Origin: JANLIQ01 sp964358205 | GTDB taxonomy: Bacteria > Patescibacteriota > UBA1384 > 2-12-FULL-50-11 | Assembly (NCBI GenBank): GCA_964358205.1 | Contig: CAYHNZ010000001.1 | Location: 1-64,000 of the forward strand | Direction: 5' to 3' | DNA length: 64,000 nt | Part shown: positions 36,422-43,359 of the stretch, in pieces | Position numbering within the stretch: the first letter of the stretch is position 1 | Layout of the letters: each line of letters starts with the position of its first letter | Translations under genes and position numbers: made by a program | Notes under the pieces: model-generated | Told to the model about the DNA's origin: nothing | The model's database searches: none | Seen by the model: only the letters and a program-made list of their open reading frames with translations

Positions 36422-36795
36422 TGAAACAGAAAAAGATTTTATTGGTCGAGGACAACGAGGAGCTCCGCCGACTCTACAAAGAGGCTTTTAGTCATCACGA
36501 CTTCGCCGTTTTTGAATCTGGCGACGGCCAGTCAGCCATCGATTCCGCCTTACTTCATGCCCCGGATATTATCTTGCTGGATTTGATGTTACCTCGCCAG
36601 GGGGGACTGGGGGCGCTCAAAATTTTTCGCACCCTACCGGAGTGCAAGCACATCCCGATTATTATTCTGACGGCTCTGCCTAACCCCGAGTACAAAGAAC
36701 AGGCCGAAGGTCGGGTTCAGGGCTACTACCTAAAAACCGAGATCACCCCGAAGGAACTGATTGAAAAAATCGAAACGTTGCTAGCACCCAGCTAA
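36421..36795 (+). CDS. Single-domain response regulator (CheY-like)
   Basis: 124 residues, receiver domain only. KKILLVEDNEELRRLY provides the acidic pair, IILLDLMLP the phospho-acceptor Asp (about residue 58), ILTA the switch Thr and YYLKTE the conserved Lys. There is no DNA-binding output. It is translationally coupled to the P-type ATPase. No histidine kinase is in the window, so the phosphodonor is elsewhere. An adaptor function for pump control is speculation. Confidence 0.9.
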   Translation: MKQKKILLVEDNEELRRLYKEAFSHHDFAVFESGDGQSAIDSALLHAPDIILLDLMLPRQGGLGALKIFRTLPECKHIPIIILTALPNPEYKEQAEGRVQGYYLKTEITPKELIEKIETLLAPS

Positions 36796-36824
36796 ACTGA
36801 CGAATCCTTGCTAGGGAAAGGGTA

Positions 36825-36880
36825 TTGACAAGCCGTGGTAGGTGTATATAATACACTTATATAGTGTAGAAAATACACTA
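36825..36880 (+). promoter_or_regulatory. Promoter with two palindromic operators upstream of the SPFH-NAD kinase operon
   Basis: TTGACA (36825-36830) and TATAAT (36847-36852), spacing 16. Operator 1, GTGTAT-ATA-ATACAC (36842-36856), covers the -10 box. Operator 2, TAGTGTA-GAAAA-TACACTA (36862-36880), covers the start region. Their centres are 22 bp apart, two helical turns, which suits cooperative binding of a dimeric repressor. The NrtR-type gene at 38787 is the obvious candidate. Confidence 0.75.
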
Positions 36881-36933
36881 TTGTAGCTTCACATTCATGT
36901 GTGCAAAGCGGAAAGAGCCTTCAGGAGACTAGA

Positions 36934-37809
36934 ATGTTTGGTATCTCACTGTTTCACTCGGCCGGTGCTACTGGCCACGTTTTCACTCTGAGTCGAGGAA
37001 CGTTCCAGGACCGAGGTATCGGCTGGAGCGGACTGATCGGCCCGATGACCGCCGTGGCCGTCGTCCCCACAATCGCACAGGTGATCAACTTTTCTGTCGA
37101 AGCGTACACGCAAGACAGACAGCAGATCACCGTTAGCGGCAGTATTCAGGCCAGACTGAACGGCCAGGATGCTAAGAACAGTTTCGACTTCACCGTCGAC
37201 AAACACAGCGGCGGCTACCGTAGCAGATGGGAGGCGCTACTCCAGCAGAGCATCGTCGAGCAGATTCTTGGTCCGATCCGGACCCAGGCGCTTAAACTCG
37301 ATATCTCGACGGCCGTCACCTCGCAACCGCAATTTGAGGAAGCGATCCGTCAGGCGATCGCTGACAAGACCAACCCGCTCGTAGCCCGTGGCGTCACAAT
37401 CGAAAGCTGCTCGGTCTCGACGGTCGAACCATCTGACGACGAAGTTAGCGAAGCGATCGGTTCCAAGGAGCGCGAAGATCTGCTCTCGGCGGCGGATACC
37501 GCCCGGCACGAACGTCGCTCCAAAGCGGCTAATCACGAGCGAGATATCAGAACTTTTGAGGCCGAAACCAACCTCAAACTCGAAATGGATCGTTCCAAGC
37601 TAGTCGCCGAGCAGGGCAAGAACATGGTCGCGCTTGCCAAGTCGGAAGCCGAAGCCACCCAAGCTCGTCTCGAGCCGTTGACCAATATCGACCCCGGCAA
37701 ATTGATGGCCGCGGCGCTGATGGTCGCTGCCGAGAAAGGAAAACTTGGCTCGCTTAACCTGACAACTGAGCTTCTCGCCGCAGTCACAGCGACTGAAAAA
37801 GGCGGCTAA
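36934..37809 (+). CDS. SPFH/band-7-like domain protein without membrane segment
   Basis: 291 residues. The region MTAVAVVPTIAQVINFSVEA, QQITVSGSIQARL and the SIVEQILGPIRTQ helix correspond to the SPFH (stomatin/prohibitin/flotillin/HflK) beta domain and helix. LVARGVTIESCSVSTVEPSD is the classic strand at the end of this domain. A long coiled-coil, Ala/Glu/Arg-rich (KEREDLLSAADTARHERRS onward), follows. The N-terminal membrane anchor usual in the family is absent, so it may form a soluble ring. GGAG at 36924-36927 before ATG 36934 decides the start; the frame is open from GTG 36901. It is first in an operon with the NAD kinase-like gene 2 nt downstream. Confidence 0.75.
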   Translation: MFGISLFHSAGATGHVFTLSRGTFQDRGIGWSGLIGPMTAVAVVPTIAQVINFSVEAYTQDRQQITVSGSIQARLNGQDAKNSFDFTVDKHSGGYRSRWEALLQQSIVEQILGPIRTQALKLDISTAVTSQPQFEEAIRQAIADKTNPLVARGVTIESCSVSTVEPSDDEVSEAIGSKEREDLLSAADTARHERRSKAANHERDIRTFEAETNLKLEMDRSKLVAEQGKNMVALAKSEAEATQARLEPLTNIDPGKLMAAALMVAAEKGKLGSLNLTTELLAAVTATEKGG

Positions 37810-37811
37810 CG

Positions 37812-38723
37812 ATGGATCGCGTCGTCGTGGTTACTAAGCCAACTCGGCTCGAGGAGCTGATCCGGGAACATCTCACTGAAGGGATGGCCCAGTTCTTCCT
37901 CGAATCGAAGGACGACTCCATCGCTCCGTATCGGGATGAACATACGACCTATCAAGACGCCTTGACCGCGGTTCGCCGCCAGATCCCCAACGATCTGGTA
38001 GTCACCACTGTCTCGCGGAGCGACTTACCGACGTTTCTCTTTCGAGACGACGATCTGGTGATCGTCTGCGGGCCAGACGGCCTGTTTGTCAACCTGGCTC
38101 AATACGTCACGAACCAGTTGGTGCTCGGAGTCAATCCCGATCCCGACAGCATCGCTGGCAACCTGATGCCATTTGAGCCAACCCAGGTTGGCGACGTCAT
38201 TACTCGCGTCAAGAACGACAAGTACCTCGTCGAGGATCTGCCGTTTGTCAAAGCGACGACGAGCGACGACAAAGTCGTCTGGGGCATCAACGACATCTTT
38301 ATCGGCCGCCGGGATCACATTTCGGCCCGATACAAGATTGCCTTTGGTAGTCGGGAGGAACGACACTCGTCGGACGGCGTGATCGTCTCAACTGGCGTCG
38401 GGACCAACGGCTGGTTACGTTCAATCGTGGCGATGGTCGATGGTCTAATCCCAGAACGGGGGCGCCATCTTTTGACGCAGCTACCGGGTCCGACCGACTT
38501 AGAGCTAGTCTTCGTCGTTCGCGATCCGTTCCCCTCGCCGGTGACCGGCGCGACAATCGTGACCGGACGAGTTGTCGTCGGGTCCTTGCTGAAACTAACC
38601 TCTGAGATGCCCAGGGGCGGCGTCATCTTCTCAGATGGCATTATCGAAAAGGGTGTCGACTGGCCGGCCGGTAGCACCGTGACCGTTACCGTTGGTGAAC
38701 GTGTTGTTCACCGAGTTGTTTGA
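37812..38723 (+). CDS. NAD kinase-like protein (ATP-NAD kinase fold)
   Basis: 303 residues. LVIVCGPDGLFVN replaces the GGDGT motif but keeps its Asp. WGINDIFIGRRD corresponds to the NE/D loop that binds NAD, and SDGVIVSTGVGTNGWL to the DGVIVSTPTGSTAY diphosphate loop. The C-terminal beta-rich region (SDGIIEKGVDWPAGSTVTV) fits the NadK all-beta domain, including the D-G strand. The altered glycine loop suggests a diverged NAD kinase, possibly acting on another nucleotide or diacylglycerol-type substrate. It is co-transcribed with the SPFH gene and followed by an intrinsic terminator and an NrtR-like regulator, tying it to NAD metabolism. Confidence 0.75.
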   Translation: MDRVVVVTKPTRLEELIREHLTEGMAQFFLESKDDSIAPYRDEHTTYQDALTAVRRQIPNDLVVTTVSRSDLPTFLFRDDDLVIVCGPDGLFVNLAQYVTNQLVLGVNPDPDSIAGNLMPFEPTQVGDVITRVKNDKYLVEDLPFVKATTSDDKVVWGINDIFIGRRDHISARYKIAFGSREERHSSDGVIVSTGVGTNGWLRSIVAMVDGLIPERGRHLLTQLPGPTDLELVFVVRDPFPSPVTGATIVTGRVVVGSLLKLTSEMPRGGVIFSDGIIEKGVDWPAGSTVTVTVGERVVHRVV

Positions 38724-38732
38724 TAGAAAACC

Positions 38733-38762
38733 TTAGGGGGGCGAATAGCCCCCCTGTTCTTA
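38733..38762 (+). terminator. Intrinsic terminator after the NAD kinase-like gene
   Basis: Hairpin GGGGGGC-GAATA-GCCCCCC followed by TGTTCTT. It separates the operon from the nrtR-like gene. Confidence 0.8.
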
Positions 38763-38786
38763 TAAATGATATATTTCAATTAAACG

Positions 38787-39476
38787 ATGACAAAACAATC
38801 AAAAGAATCTTTCGTTGAGACTGTAGCTCGACTCAGGGTGGCAATCGCCGCCGTCGATGTCGTGCTTTTAAGTGTGCTCAAAAATAAAGTCCAAGTTTTT
38901 CTGATGCCGGTTCACCGGCCGCCGCACTACCGACATCAACATGGCGTACCAGGTGGGGTTATTCGTTCTGACGAATCGGCTGAGGCCTCGGCCAGGCGCC
39001 ATCTCAGTGAAAAAGTAGGGGTCAAAGATGTTCATATTGAACAATTCCACACCTTCAGCGATCCCGATCGTGATAAACGGAGCCGGGCGATTTCCGTCGC
39101 CTTTCTGGCCCTGGTCCCTGCTGTAGCCACTGATATAAATTCAACAGAAAGCGGCCAGTGGTTTCCGGTTTCCGCCTTGCCGGAGTTAGCCTTTGACCAT
39201 AAAGATATGATTAAAGTCGCGGTCGAACGCTTGAAACTGAAATTGATAAACACCACTATCATTTCGAGCTTACTACCCGGGCAATTTACCTTGCCGCAGC
39301 TCCAAGAGCTCTACGAAATTATTCTCGCTCGACCGCTCGATAAGCGGAACTTCCGTCGCAAGATTATTGCGCTTGATGTCGTTGAGACAGTCGGTCGACA
39401 GAAGGACAGTATTTATCGGCCAGCCAAACTCTTCTCCTTTAAGAAAAAGGGTACTCTTAGCAGTGACGTTTTATAG
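38787..39476 (+). CDS. nrtR: NrtR-type Nudix-related transcriptional regulator
   Basis: 229 residues. The N-terminal Nudix domain (about 18-145) has the box region GGVIRSDESAEASARRHLSE followed by KVGV. The REUxEE core reads RHLSEK, so two catalytic Glu positions are lost, as in NrtR regulators that sense ADP-ribose rather than hydrolyse it. The C-terminal winged helix (about 150-225: FTLPQLQELYEIIL, DKRNFRRKIIALDVVE) is the COG4111-type DNA-binding part. NrtR proteins control NAD synthesis and salvage genes. The operators at 36842-36880 in front of the SPFH/NAD kinase operon are the likely targets. The gene has its own AT-rich promoter region after the terminator. Confidence 0.8.
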   Translation: MTKQSKESFVETVARLRVAIAAVDVVLLSVLKNKVQVFLMPVHRPPHYRHQHGVPGGVIRSDESAEASARRHLSEKVGVKDVHIEQFHTFSDPDRDKRSRAISVAFLALVPAVATDINSTESGQWFPVSALPELAFDHKDMIKVAVERLKLKLINTTIISSLLPGQFTLPQLQELYEIILARPLDKRNFRRKIIALDVVETVGRQKDSIYRPAKLFSFKKKGTLSSDVL

Positions 39477-39629
39477 CTCCTGACGTCGCCACAATCAGAT
39501 CCAGGGTTACTACTTAAAAGCGGGATTAAGCCCGAGTAGCTGATTGGGGAGCACTAATCATCACCAGCTGCGTCAAGTAGTCGACTTAGGCCGGTTTTTT
39601 CGCTAAAATATCAGAGCTAAAAGGTTTTT
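39477..39629. other. Intergenic between nrtR and the tRNA-Glu region
   Basis: No ORF. GCTAAAAT near 39602-39609 could be the -10 box of the tRNA transcript. AGCGGGATTAAGCCCG forms a small hairpin. Confidence 0.4.
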
Positions 39630-39937
39630 TGGTCCATCGTCTACTTGGAGCAACAGAGCGACAAGCGAGCCCGAGCTTACGAGGGCGACAATGGCCTAGG
39701 ACGCCTGGTTCTCACTTCGACCCGCCGGCTGGCGGGGAGAAGCGAGCTGATACTTACAAACTTGGCGTGTTCGTCTAGTGGCCTAGGACACCTGGTTCTC
39801 ATCCAGGAGATCACGGGTTCGACTCCCGTACACGCCGCCAAATCAGTATCAGCGACATCCAGGAGATCACGGGCCTTCGCCCGCCGAAGCGGGGCTACTG
39901 CCCGCGAAGGCGGGGGTTCGACTCCTTCGTCACTGAC
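39630..39937 (+). pseudogene. Outer tRNA-Glu(CTC) broken by three insertions, one containing an intact tRNA-Glu
   Basis: Fragments in order are TC-GTCTA (to 39643), a D-loop insert (39644 to about 39688), ATGGCCTAGGAC, anticodon half CCTGG-TTCTCA (39704-39714), a 143-nt insert (39715-39857), T-CCAGG-AGATCACGGG, a T-arm hairpin insert (CCTTCGC...GCGAAGG, 39874-39910), and GGTTCGACTCC. The anticodon-loop insert falls between positions 37 and 38, the canonical tRNA intron site, and encloses the complete tRNA at 39764. The 5' strand before TC (TGGTCCA) does not pair with the 3' sequence (TCACTGA), so a functional acceptor stem is not formed. Confidence 0.6.
39764..39837 (+). tRNA. tRNA-Glu(CTC), intact, nested in another tRNA-Glu
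   Basis: Acceptor GGCGTGT pairs with ACACGCC, discriminator G, with CCA encoded at 39838-39840. D-arm GTCTAGTGGCCTAGGAC, anticodon arm CCTGG-TTCTCAT-CCAGG (anticodon CTC, reads GAG), T-arm ACGGG-TTCGACT-CCCGT. It is flanked by a perfect inverted repeat GCTGATACT (39746-39754) / AGTATCAGC (39845-39853). Confidence 0.93.
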
Positions 39938-39988
39938 TCGGTTGATTTTTGTCATCAAGAGATATACACTAGCGCAGTATTCGTACCT

Positions 39989-39994
39989 AAGGAG
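39989..39994 (+). promoter_or_regulatory. Consensus Shine-Dalgarno of the sigma-factor gene
   Basis: AAGGAG five bases before ATG 40000. It is notable because many neighbours appear leaderless. Confidence 0.7.
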
Positions 39995-39999
39995 TTGTT

Positions 40000-40803
40000 A
40001 TGGAAGAACCGATTGAAGAACAATTGTCATCGCTTCTTCGGCGACCGCTTCTAACGGTCGAGGAAGAACGCTATCTAGCTCGTCAGATGCGCCTCGGTGG
40101 TTCGGAGGGAGCCGAGGCCCGAATTCGATTAATTGAGGGTAACATTCGTTTGGTAAATTCAATTGCCCATTCCTTCAACCGTCAGGAATACGTGAGCGAC
40201 CTCATCGCCGAAGGAATGATTGGATTAGTGAGGGCTGTTGATGGATTTGATCCCGATAAAGGGTTCAGGCTCTCCACTTACGCCACTCCGTCCATTCGAA
40301 AAGCTATTTCGAAGTCGCTGGCTAATTTTCACAACAATCGCAATGTGGCCCGATTGCCAGATTATGCGGTTTGGGCACTTCGTCAGCTTCGCCAACTTAT
40401 CGAGGAATCGCCGCAATTGCTGGGTGATATTGAGACTTTGGCGACAAGAATGGGAACGACACGAGAGACGACGGTACTGTTGCTTTTTGCCCACCACGGT
40501 GGCCTGACGGCTCTATCGCTCGATGTGCCCGTCACGGGAGATTCCAGCACATCCTTCCTGGAAGTAGTTCCAGAGCTGAAAGTTGAGGATGCGAGCGTAG
40601 AATTGGTCGGTATTTTACTCGAACATTTAACAGAAAGAGAAGCTAAGATTTTCCGGCTTCATTATCTGGAGGGAGAGTTACTAGTTGAAATCGCGGCCAA
40701 AATGAATATCTCGATTACTGGGTTGGGAAGGATTATGTCTAGGGCCAAAGACAAGCTCCGCAGTAAATATCCGACACTGACTGAATTAATCCTCGATTCC
40801 TGA
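40000..40803 (+). CDS. RNA polymerase sigma factor, sigma-70 family (group 3-like)
   Basis: 267 residues. Region 1.2 (LSSLLRRPLLTVEEERYLARQM) and region 2 with AEGMIGLVRAVDGFDPDKG and FRLSTYATPSIRKAISKSL, the core-binding and -10 recognition helix. Region 3 spans about 125-165. Region 4 (LTEREAKIFRLHYLEG, LVEIAAKMNISITGLGRIMS) is the -35 helix-turn-helix. There is no long N-terminal region 1.1, so it is an alternative or RpoH/SigB-sized factor rather than a typical primary sigma. Targets are unknown; it may read the SD-bearing accessory genes. A terminator follows immediately. Confidence 0.9.
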   Translation: MEEPIEEQLSSLLRRPLLTVEEERYLARQMRLGGSEGAEARIRLIEGNIRLVNSIAHSFNRQEYVSDLIAEGMIGLVRAVDGFDPDKGFRLSTYATPSIRKAISKSLANFHNNRNVARLPDYAVWALRQLRQLIEESPQLLGDIETLATRMGTTRETTVLLLFAHHGGLTALSLDVPVTGDSSTSFLEVVPELKVEDASVELVGILLEHLTEREAKIFRLHYLEGELLVEIAAKMNISITGLGRIMSRAKDKLRSKYPTLTELILDS

Positions 40804-40833
40804 CCGTCACTAATGTGGCGGTCGTTTTTTAAA
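40802..40833 (+). terminator. Intrinsic terminator of the sigma-factor gene
   Basis: GACCGTCAC-TAATG-TGGCGGTC followed by GTTTTTT. Confidence 0.8.
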
Positions 40834-40880
40834 GGTAGGTATACTAAAGCTATGCTCATGTCAGTATTGGTTTTAACACC

Positions 40881-40892
40881 TAATATTTCGAA
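40881..40892 (+). promoter_or_regulatory. -10 box, leaderless arrangement
   Basis: TAATAT at 40881-40886, then 6 nt, then ATG 40893. Confidence 0.5.
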
Positions 40893-41780
40893 ATGTCGTT
40901 AATTATTTTCTGGCTGATGCCAGTTGTGCTGTTATTGGTTTTAATTCTCTTGGTCCTGCCAATTATTAAGCCCCACCGAAACGGCCGTCTTTATGTCATC
41001 GAGCCGCTCGGCTGGTTGGTTACAACCTGGCAAGTAGCGCGGTTTGAGCCAAACACACAGTCGCTCGCCCGACTTTTTAAAGTGCTCGCTAGTAGCAATC
41101 TTTCGAAAGGCACACTGCTGGAGCAAATCATCGTCTCGGCGGCTGGAGCGCTTCGCATAAAATCCCAAACTACTTCTGCGACATTGATCGAACATCAGTC
41201 GATCGGACCGTTGGCCGAACGGTTTGTCCTGGAAATTAGCACCAAAACCCAATCGGTCATCGTTGGGCCGCTGGAGCAAATCGGAAGCTTGGTTGAGGAT
41301 GAAAATATGGCCAAATACCGTATTTTGTCCCAAAAGTCCGCCGACCACGGCTACTTGGCGCTAACAATTGCCACTGCTTTTGTTCACGGCGACAAACCCA
41401 AAAGAACCAAACATCGAATTGAGGGGCTAGTAGTGATTGAACCTAAGGTCGCCGTCGACCGAGCGGCAACATTGCAGAAACTTGGCCAAGACTCGGTTCG
41501 GTTTCTGTCTGTCGCGCCAGTTGGCTTTACCAGACATTTATATCAACAAATCTTTCCTGACCAAGCCCCCTTTGGTCTCGATGCCAAAGAGCTAGAAACA
41601 GTTCTGCCACCGAAATTTGCCGAAGCCGATTTGGAGAAGGCCGTCGTCGTCGGCGGAGCCGATATCGTCGCCCGCCATCAAGCCCTGCGAACTTGGCAAC
41701 GTCGCTTTGACTGCGTCGTTGTCAGTATTAATCCTGAAGACCGAGATTTACCTATTACCCCCAAGACCAACATTATCTAA
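40893..41780 (+). CDS. Membrane-anchored protein of unknown function, weakly P-type-ATPase-like
   Basis: 295 residues. One N-terminal helix (IIFWLMPVVLLLVLILLVLP) places the rest on one side of the membrane. The soluble part (about 60-290) has ALRIKSQTTSATLIEHQ, then YLALTIATAF, then GLVVIEPKVAVDRAATLQKL. The order loosely echoes the nucleotide-binding and phosphorylation domains of P-type ATPases (the YLALTIA/GLVVIEP part resembles the RVLALA/GLIALEDP segment) but DKTGT, KGAPE and GDGxND motifs are all missing. It may be a pseudo-enzyme derived from that fold. It is encoded alone between sigma factor and hisS. Confidence 0.5.
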   Translation: MSLIIFWLMPVVLLLVLILLVLPIIKPHRNGRLYVIEPLGWLVTTWQVARFEPNTQSLARLFKVLASSNLSKGTLLEQIIVSAAGALRIKSQTTSATLIEHQSIGPLAERFVLEISTKTQSVIVGPLEQIGSLVEDENMAKYRILSQKSADHGYLALTIATAFVHGDKPKRTKHRIEGLVVIEPKVAVDRAATLQKLGQDSVRFLSVAPVGFTRHLYQQIFPDQAPFGLDAKELETVLPPKFAEADLEKAVVVGGADIVARHQALRTWQRRFDCVVVSINPEDRDLPITPKTNII

Positions 41781-41898
41781 ACACAGAATACCAACTTTCC
41801 CAGAATATTTCGTTAAACCCTGCGTATGTCATATAGGACATATTCGGTATTAGGGTCTTTGGGCTATACCTGTCTTCAAGCCCTCCCCATAGTTTGCT

Positions 41899-41927
41899 TT
41901 GGCTAAAACTCTCTGGTCGGGTAGAAT
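41899..41927 (+). promoter_or_regulatory. hisS promoter, leaderless
   Basis: TTGGCT (41899-41904), 17-bp spacer, TAGAAT (41922-41927), then 6 nt to ATG 41934. Confidence 0.7.
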
Positions 41928-41933
41928 ACGGTA

Positions 41934-43160
41934 ATGAATCGAGACAATTTACTACCGTTATCGGGGTTTCGCGATCAGCTTGAGCCGAGTAAATCGGCCA
42001 TATTAGACGAACTGAAGAAAATCTTTCAAAGCTACGGTTATCAGGAGTTGGAAACGCCGGTAATTGAGCGTCAGGAGATACTGCTCGGTAAGATGGGAGA
42101 CGAAGCCCAGAAATTACTTTATCTATTCGAAGACAATGGGAAGCGGAAAGTCGGCTTGCGTTACGATCTAACGGTGCCTTTGAGCCGATATGTGGCCGGC
42201 AATTACCAGAGTATGGCCTTGCCGTTCAAGCGCTTTGAGATCGGGCCGGTTTTTCGAGCCGAAAAGCCCCAGGCCGGTCGCTTCCGCCAATTTACCCAGG
42301 CCGATATCGATATTGTTGGCTCCGACGGAGGGGAGAGGGAAATTCTTGAGATAGTCGCCTCGGTTGCCCAAAACTTCGGCTTAAAAATCACCTGTGTTAT
42401 TAACGATCGACGAATAGTTGAAGCGGTGTTTGAAGACCTGAAAGTCAAAACGGATATCCGTCAGTCGCTCCTGCGCCTGCTCGACAAAAAAGACAAGATT
42501 GCCGCCGAGCGGCTGGCTCGTGAGTTAGATGACTTAGGCATGACGACTGTTCAGAAGAAAGCCGTCAGCGGCCTGTTTCTGGGTGACGACGAGCCATTTG
42601 ACGAGCTCGAAGGCCTACTTGGCAAGTCCGAAGCCCTAGCCGAACTTAAAAACCTGGTTAAATACGGCAAATCGATCGGCTTGAAGATGAAGTTTGATTT
42701 ATCGATGGTTCGGGGGCTCGATTACTACACCGGCACGATTTTTGAATGCGTTGAAAAAAGTTACGGCGGCGGCACGCTGATGGGTGGCGGTCGCTATGAC
42801 GGTTTGGTTGAGAGTTTGATCGGTCAGAAGCTACCAGCCGTCGGTATCTCTTTTGGGGTTGACCGGATCGGCGAAGTGATGCAACTCAAAACTTCCGAGC
42901 AGTTGTTTGTCGTCTGCTTGCCGGAGAACGAAGTTGAAACTCGTCGCTGGGCAACCGAATTGCGCGAGCAGGGGAAGAGAGTTGAGGTTTATCTGGACTC
43001 GGCCGTCGAACTCGGCAAGCAGATTAAATATGCCGACAAGCGGGGCTATAAAACAATTATCATTCCACTGGAAGAAGCCTGGAAAAAGGGCTGTGTTGAG
43101 GTGAAAGATCTTGAATCCGGCAAGCAGGAAGCAGTTGAGCGAAATCAAATAAGTAAATAG
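41934..43160 (+). CDS. hisS: Histidyl-tRNA synthetase
   Basis: Class II synthetase, 408 residues. Motif 1 region (GYQELETPVIERQEILLGKMG), motif 2 KRFEIGPVFRAEKPQAGRFR with FTQADIDIVG, the His-specific VRGLDYYTGTIFE, and motif 3 near GVDRIGEV. The C-terminal anticodon-binding domain (EQLFVVCLPENEVETRRWA) is present. It is charged with His-tRNA formation. It stands alone behind a good promoter, and a repeat-rich gap follows before ileS. Confidence 0.96.
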   Translation: MNRDNLLPLSGFRDQLEPSKSAILDELKKIFQSYGYQELETPVIERQEILLGKMGDEAQKLLYLFEDNGKRKVGLRYDLTVPLSRYVAGNYQSMALPFKRFEIGPVFRAEKPQAGRFRQFTQADIDIVGSDGGEREILEIVASVAQNFGLKITCVINDRRIVEAVFEDLKVKTDIRQSLLRLLDKKDKIAAERLARELDDLGMTTVQKKAVSGLFLGDDEPFDELEGLLGKSEALAELKNLVKYGKSIGLKMKFDLSMVRGLDYYTGTIFECVEKSYGGGTLMGGGRYDGLVESLIGQKLPAVGISFGVDRIGEVMQLKTSEQLFVVCLPENEVETRRWATELREQGKRVEVYLDSAVELGKQIKYADKRGYKTIIIPLEEAWKKGCVEVKDLESGKQEAVERNQISK

Positions 43161-43344
43161 CGTTCCAGCGAAAAACCGCGAGCCATGACCCATCAAAAGC
43201 AGGTCAGTGAGCGGTTTTTCACTTCTCCCCGAAGGGTAGCGTGCGGGGTAGGGAGTGTGAGGGTGTAGGGGCTGCTCCGCCACTAAGCCCCTCCACCCTC
43301 ACAAAAAAGCCAGCGACGCAGTCGCAAACCAATGTCTTTCGAGG
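43161..43344. repeat. Hairpin-rich intergenic repeat between hisS and ileS
   Basis: GCGAAAAACCGC pairs with GCGGTTTTTCAC across the segment containing CATGACCCATCAAAAGCAGG. A second part, GTGAGGGTGTAGGGGCT, pairs with AAGCCCCTCCACCCTCAC. The second hairpin resembles the palindrome type inserted in ileS. It could terminate hisS, though no clean T-tract follows. Confidence 0.65.
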
Positions 43345-43359
43345 TAAAATCAAACAACA
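43345..43359 (+). promoter_or_regulatory. ileS -10 box
   Basis: TAAAAT at 43345-43350 is 9 nt before ATG 43360. No ribosome-binding site lies between. Confidence 0.45.

Noticed and set aside
36901..36933. GTG start of the SPFH gene
   Set aside because: The SD (GGAG) is placed for ATG 36934, and the added residues have no family similarity.
39715..39857. Group I intron in the tRNA-Glu anticodon loop
   Set aside because: Only 143 nt, half of which is a tRNA; no room for the P3-P8 core or a homing endonuclease.
39645..40016. 123-codon plus-strand ORF across the tRNA-Glu region
   Set aside because: It translates tRNA and hairpin inserts and overlaps the sigma-factor start; composition is not protein-like.
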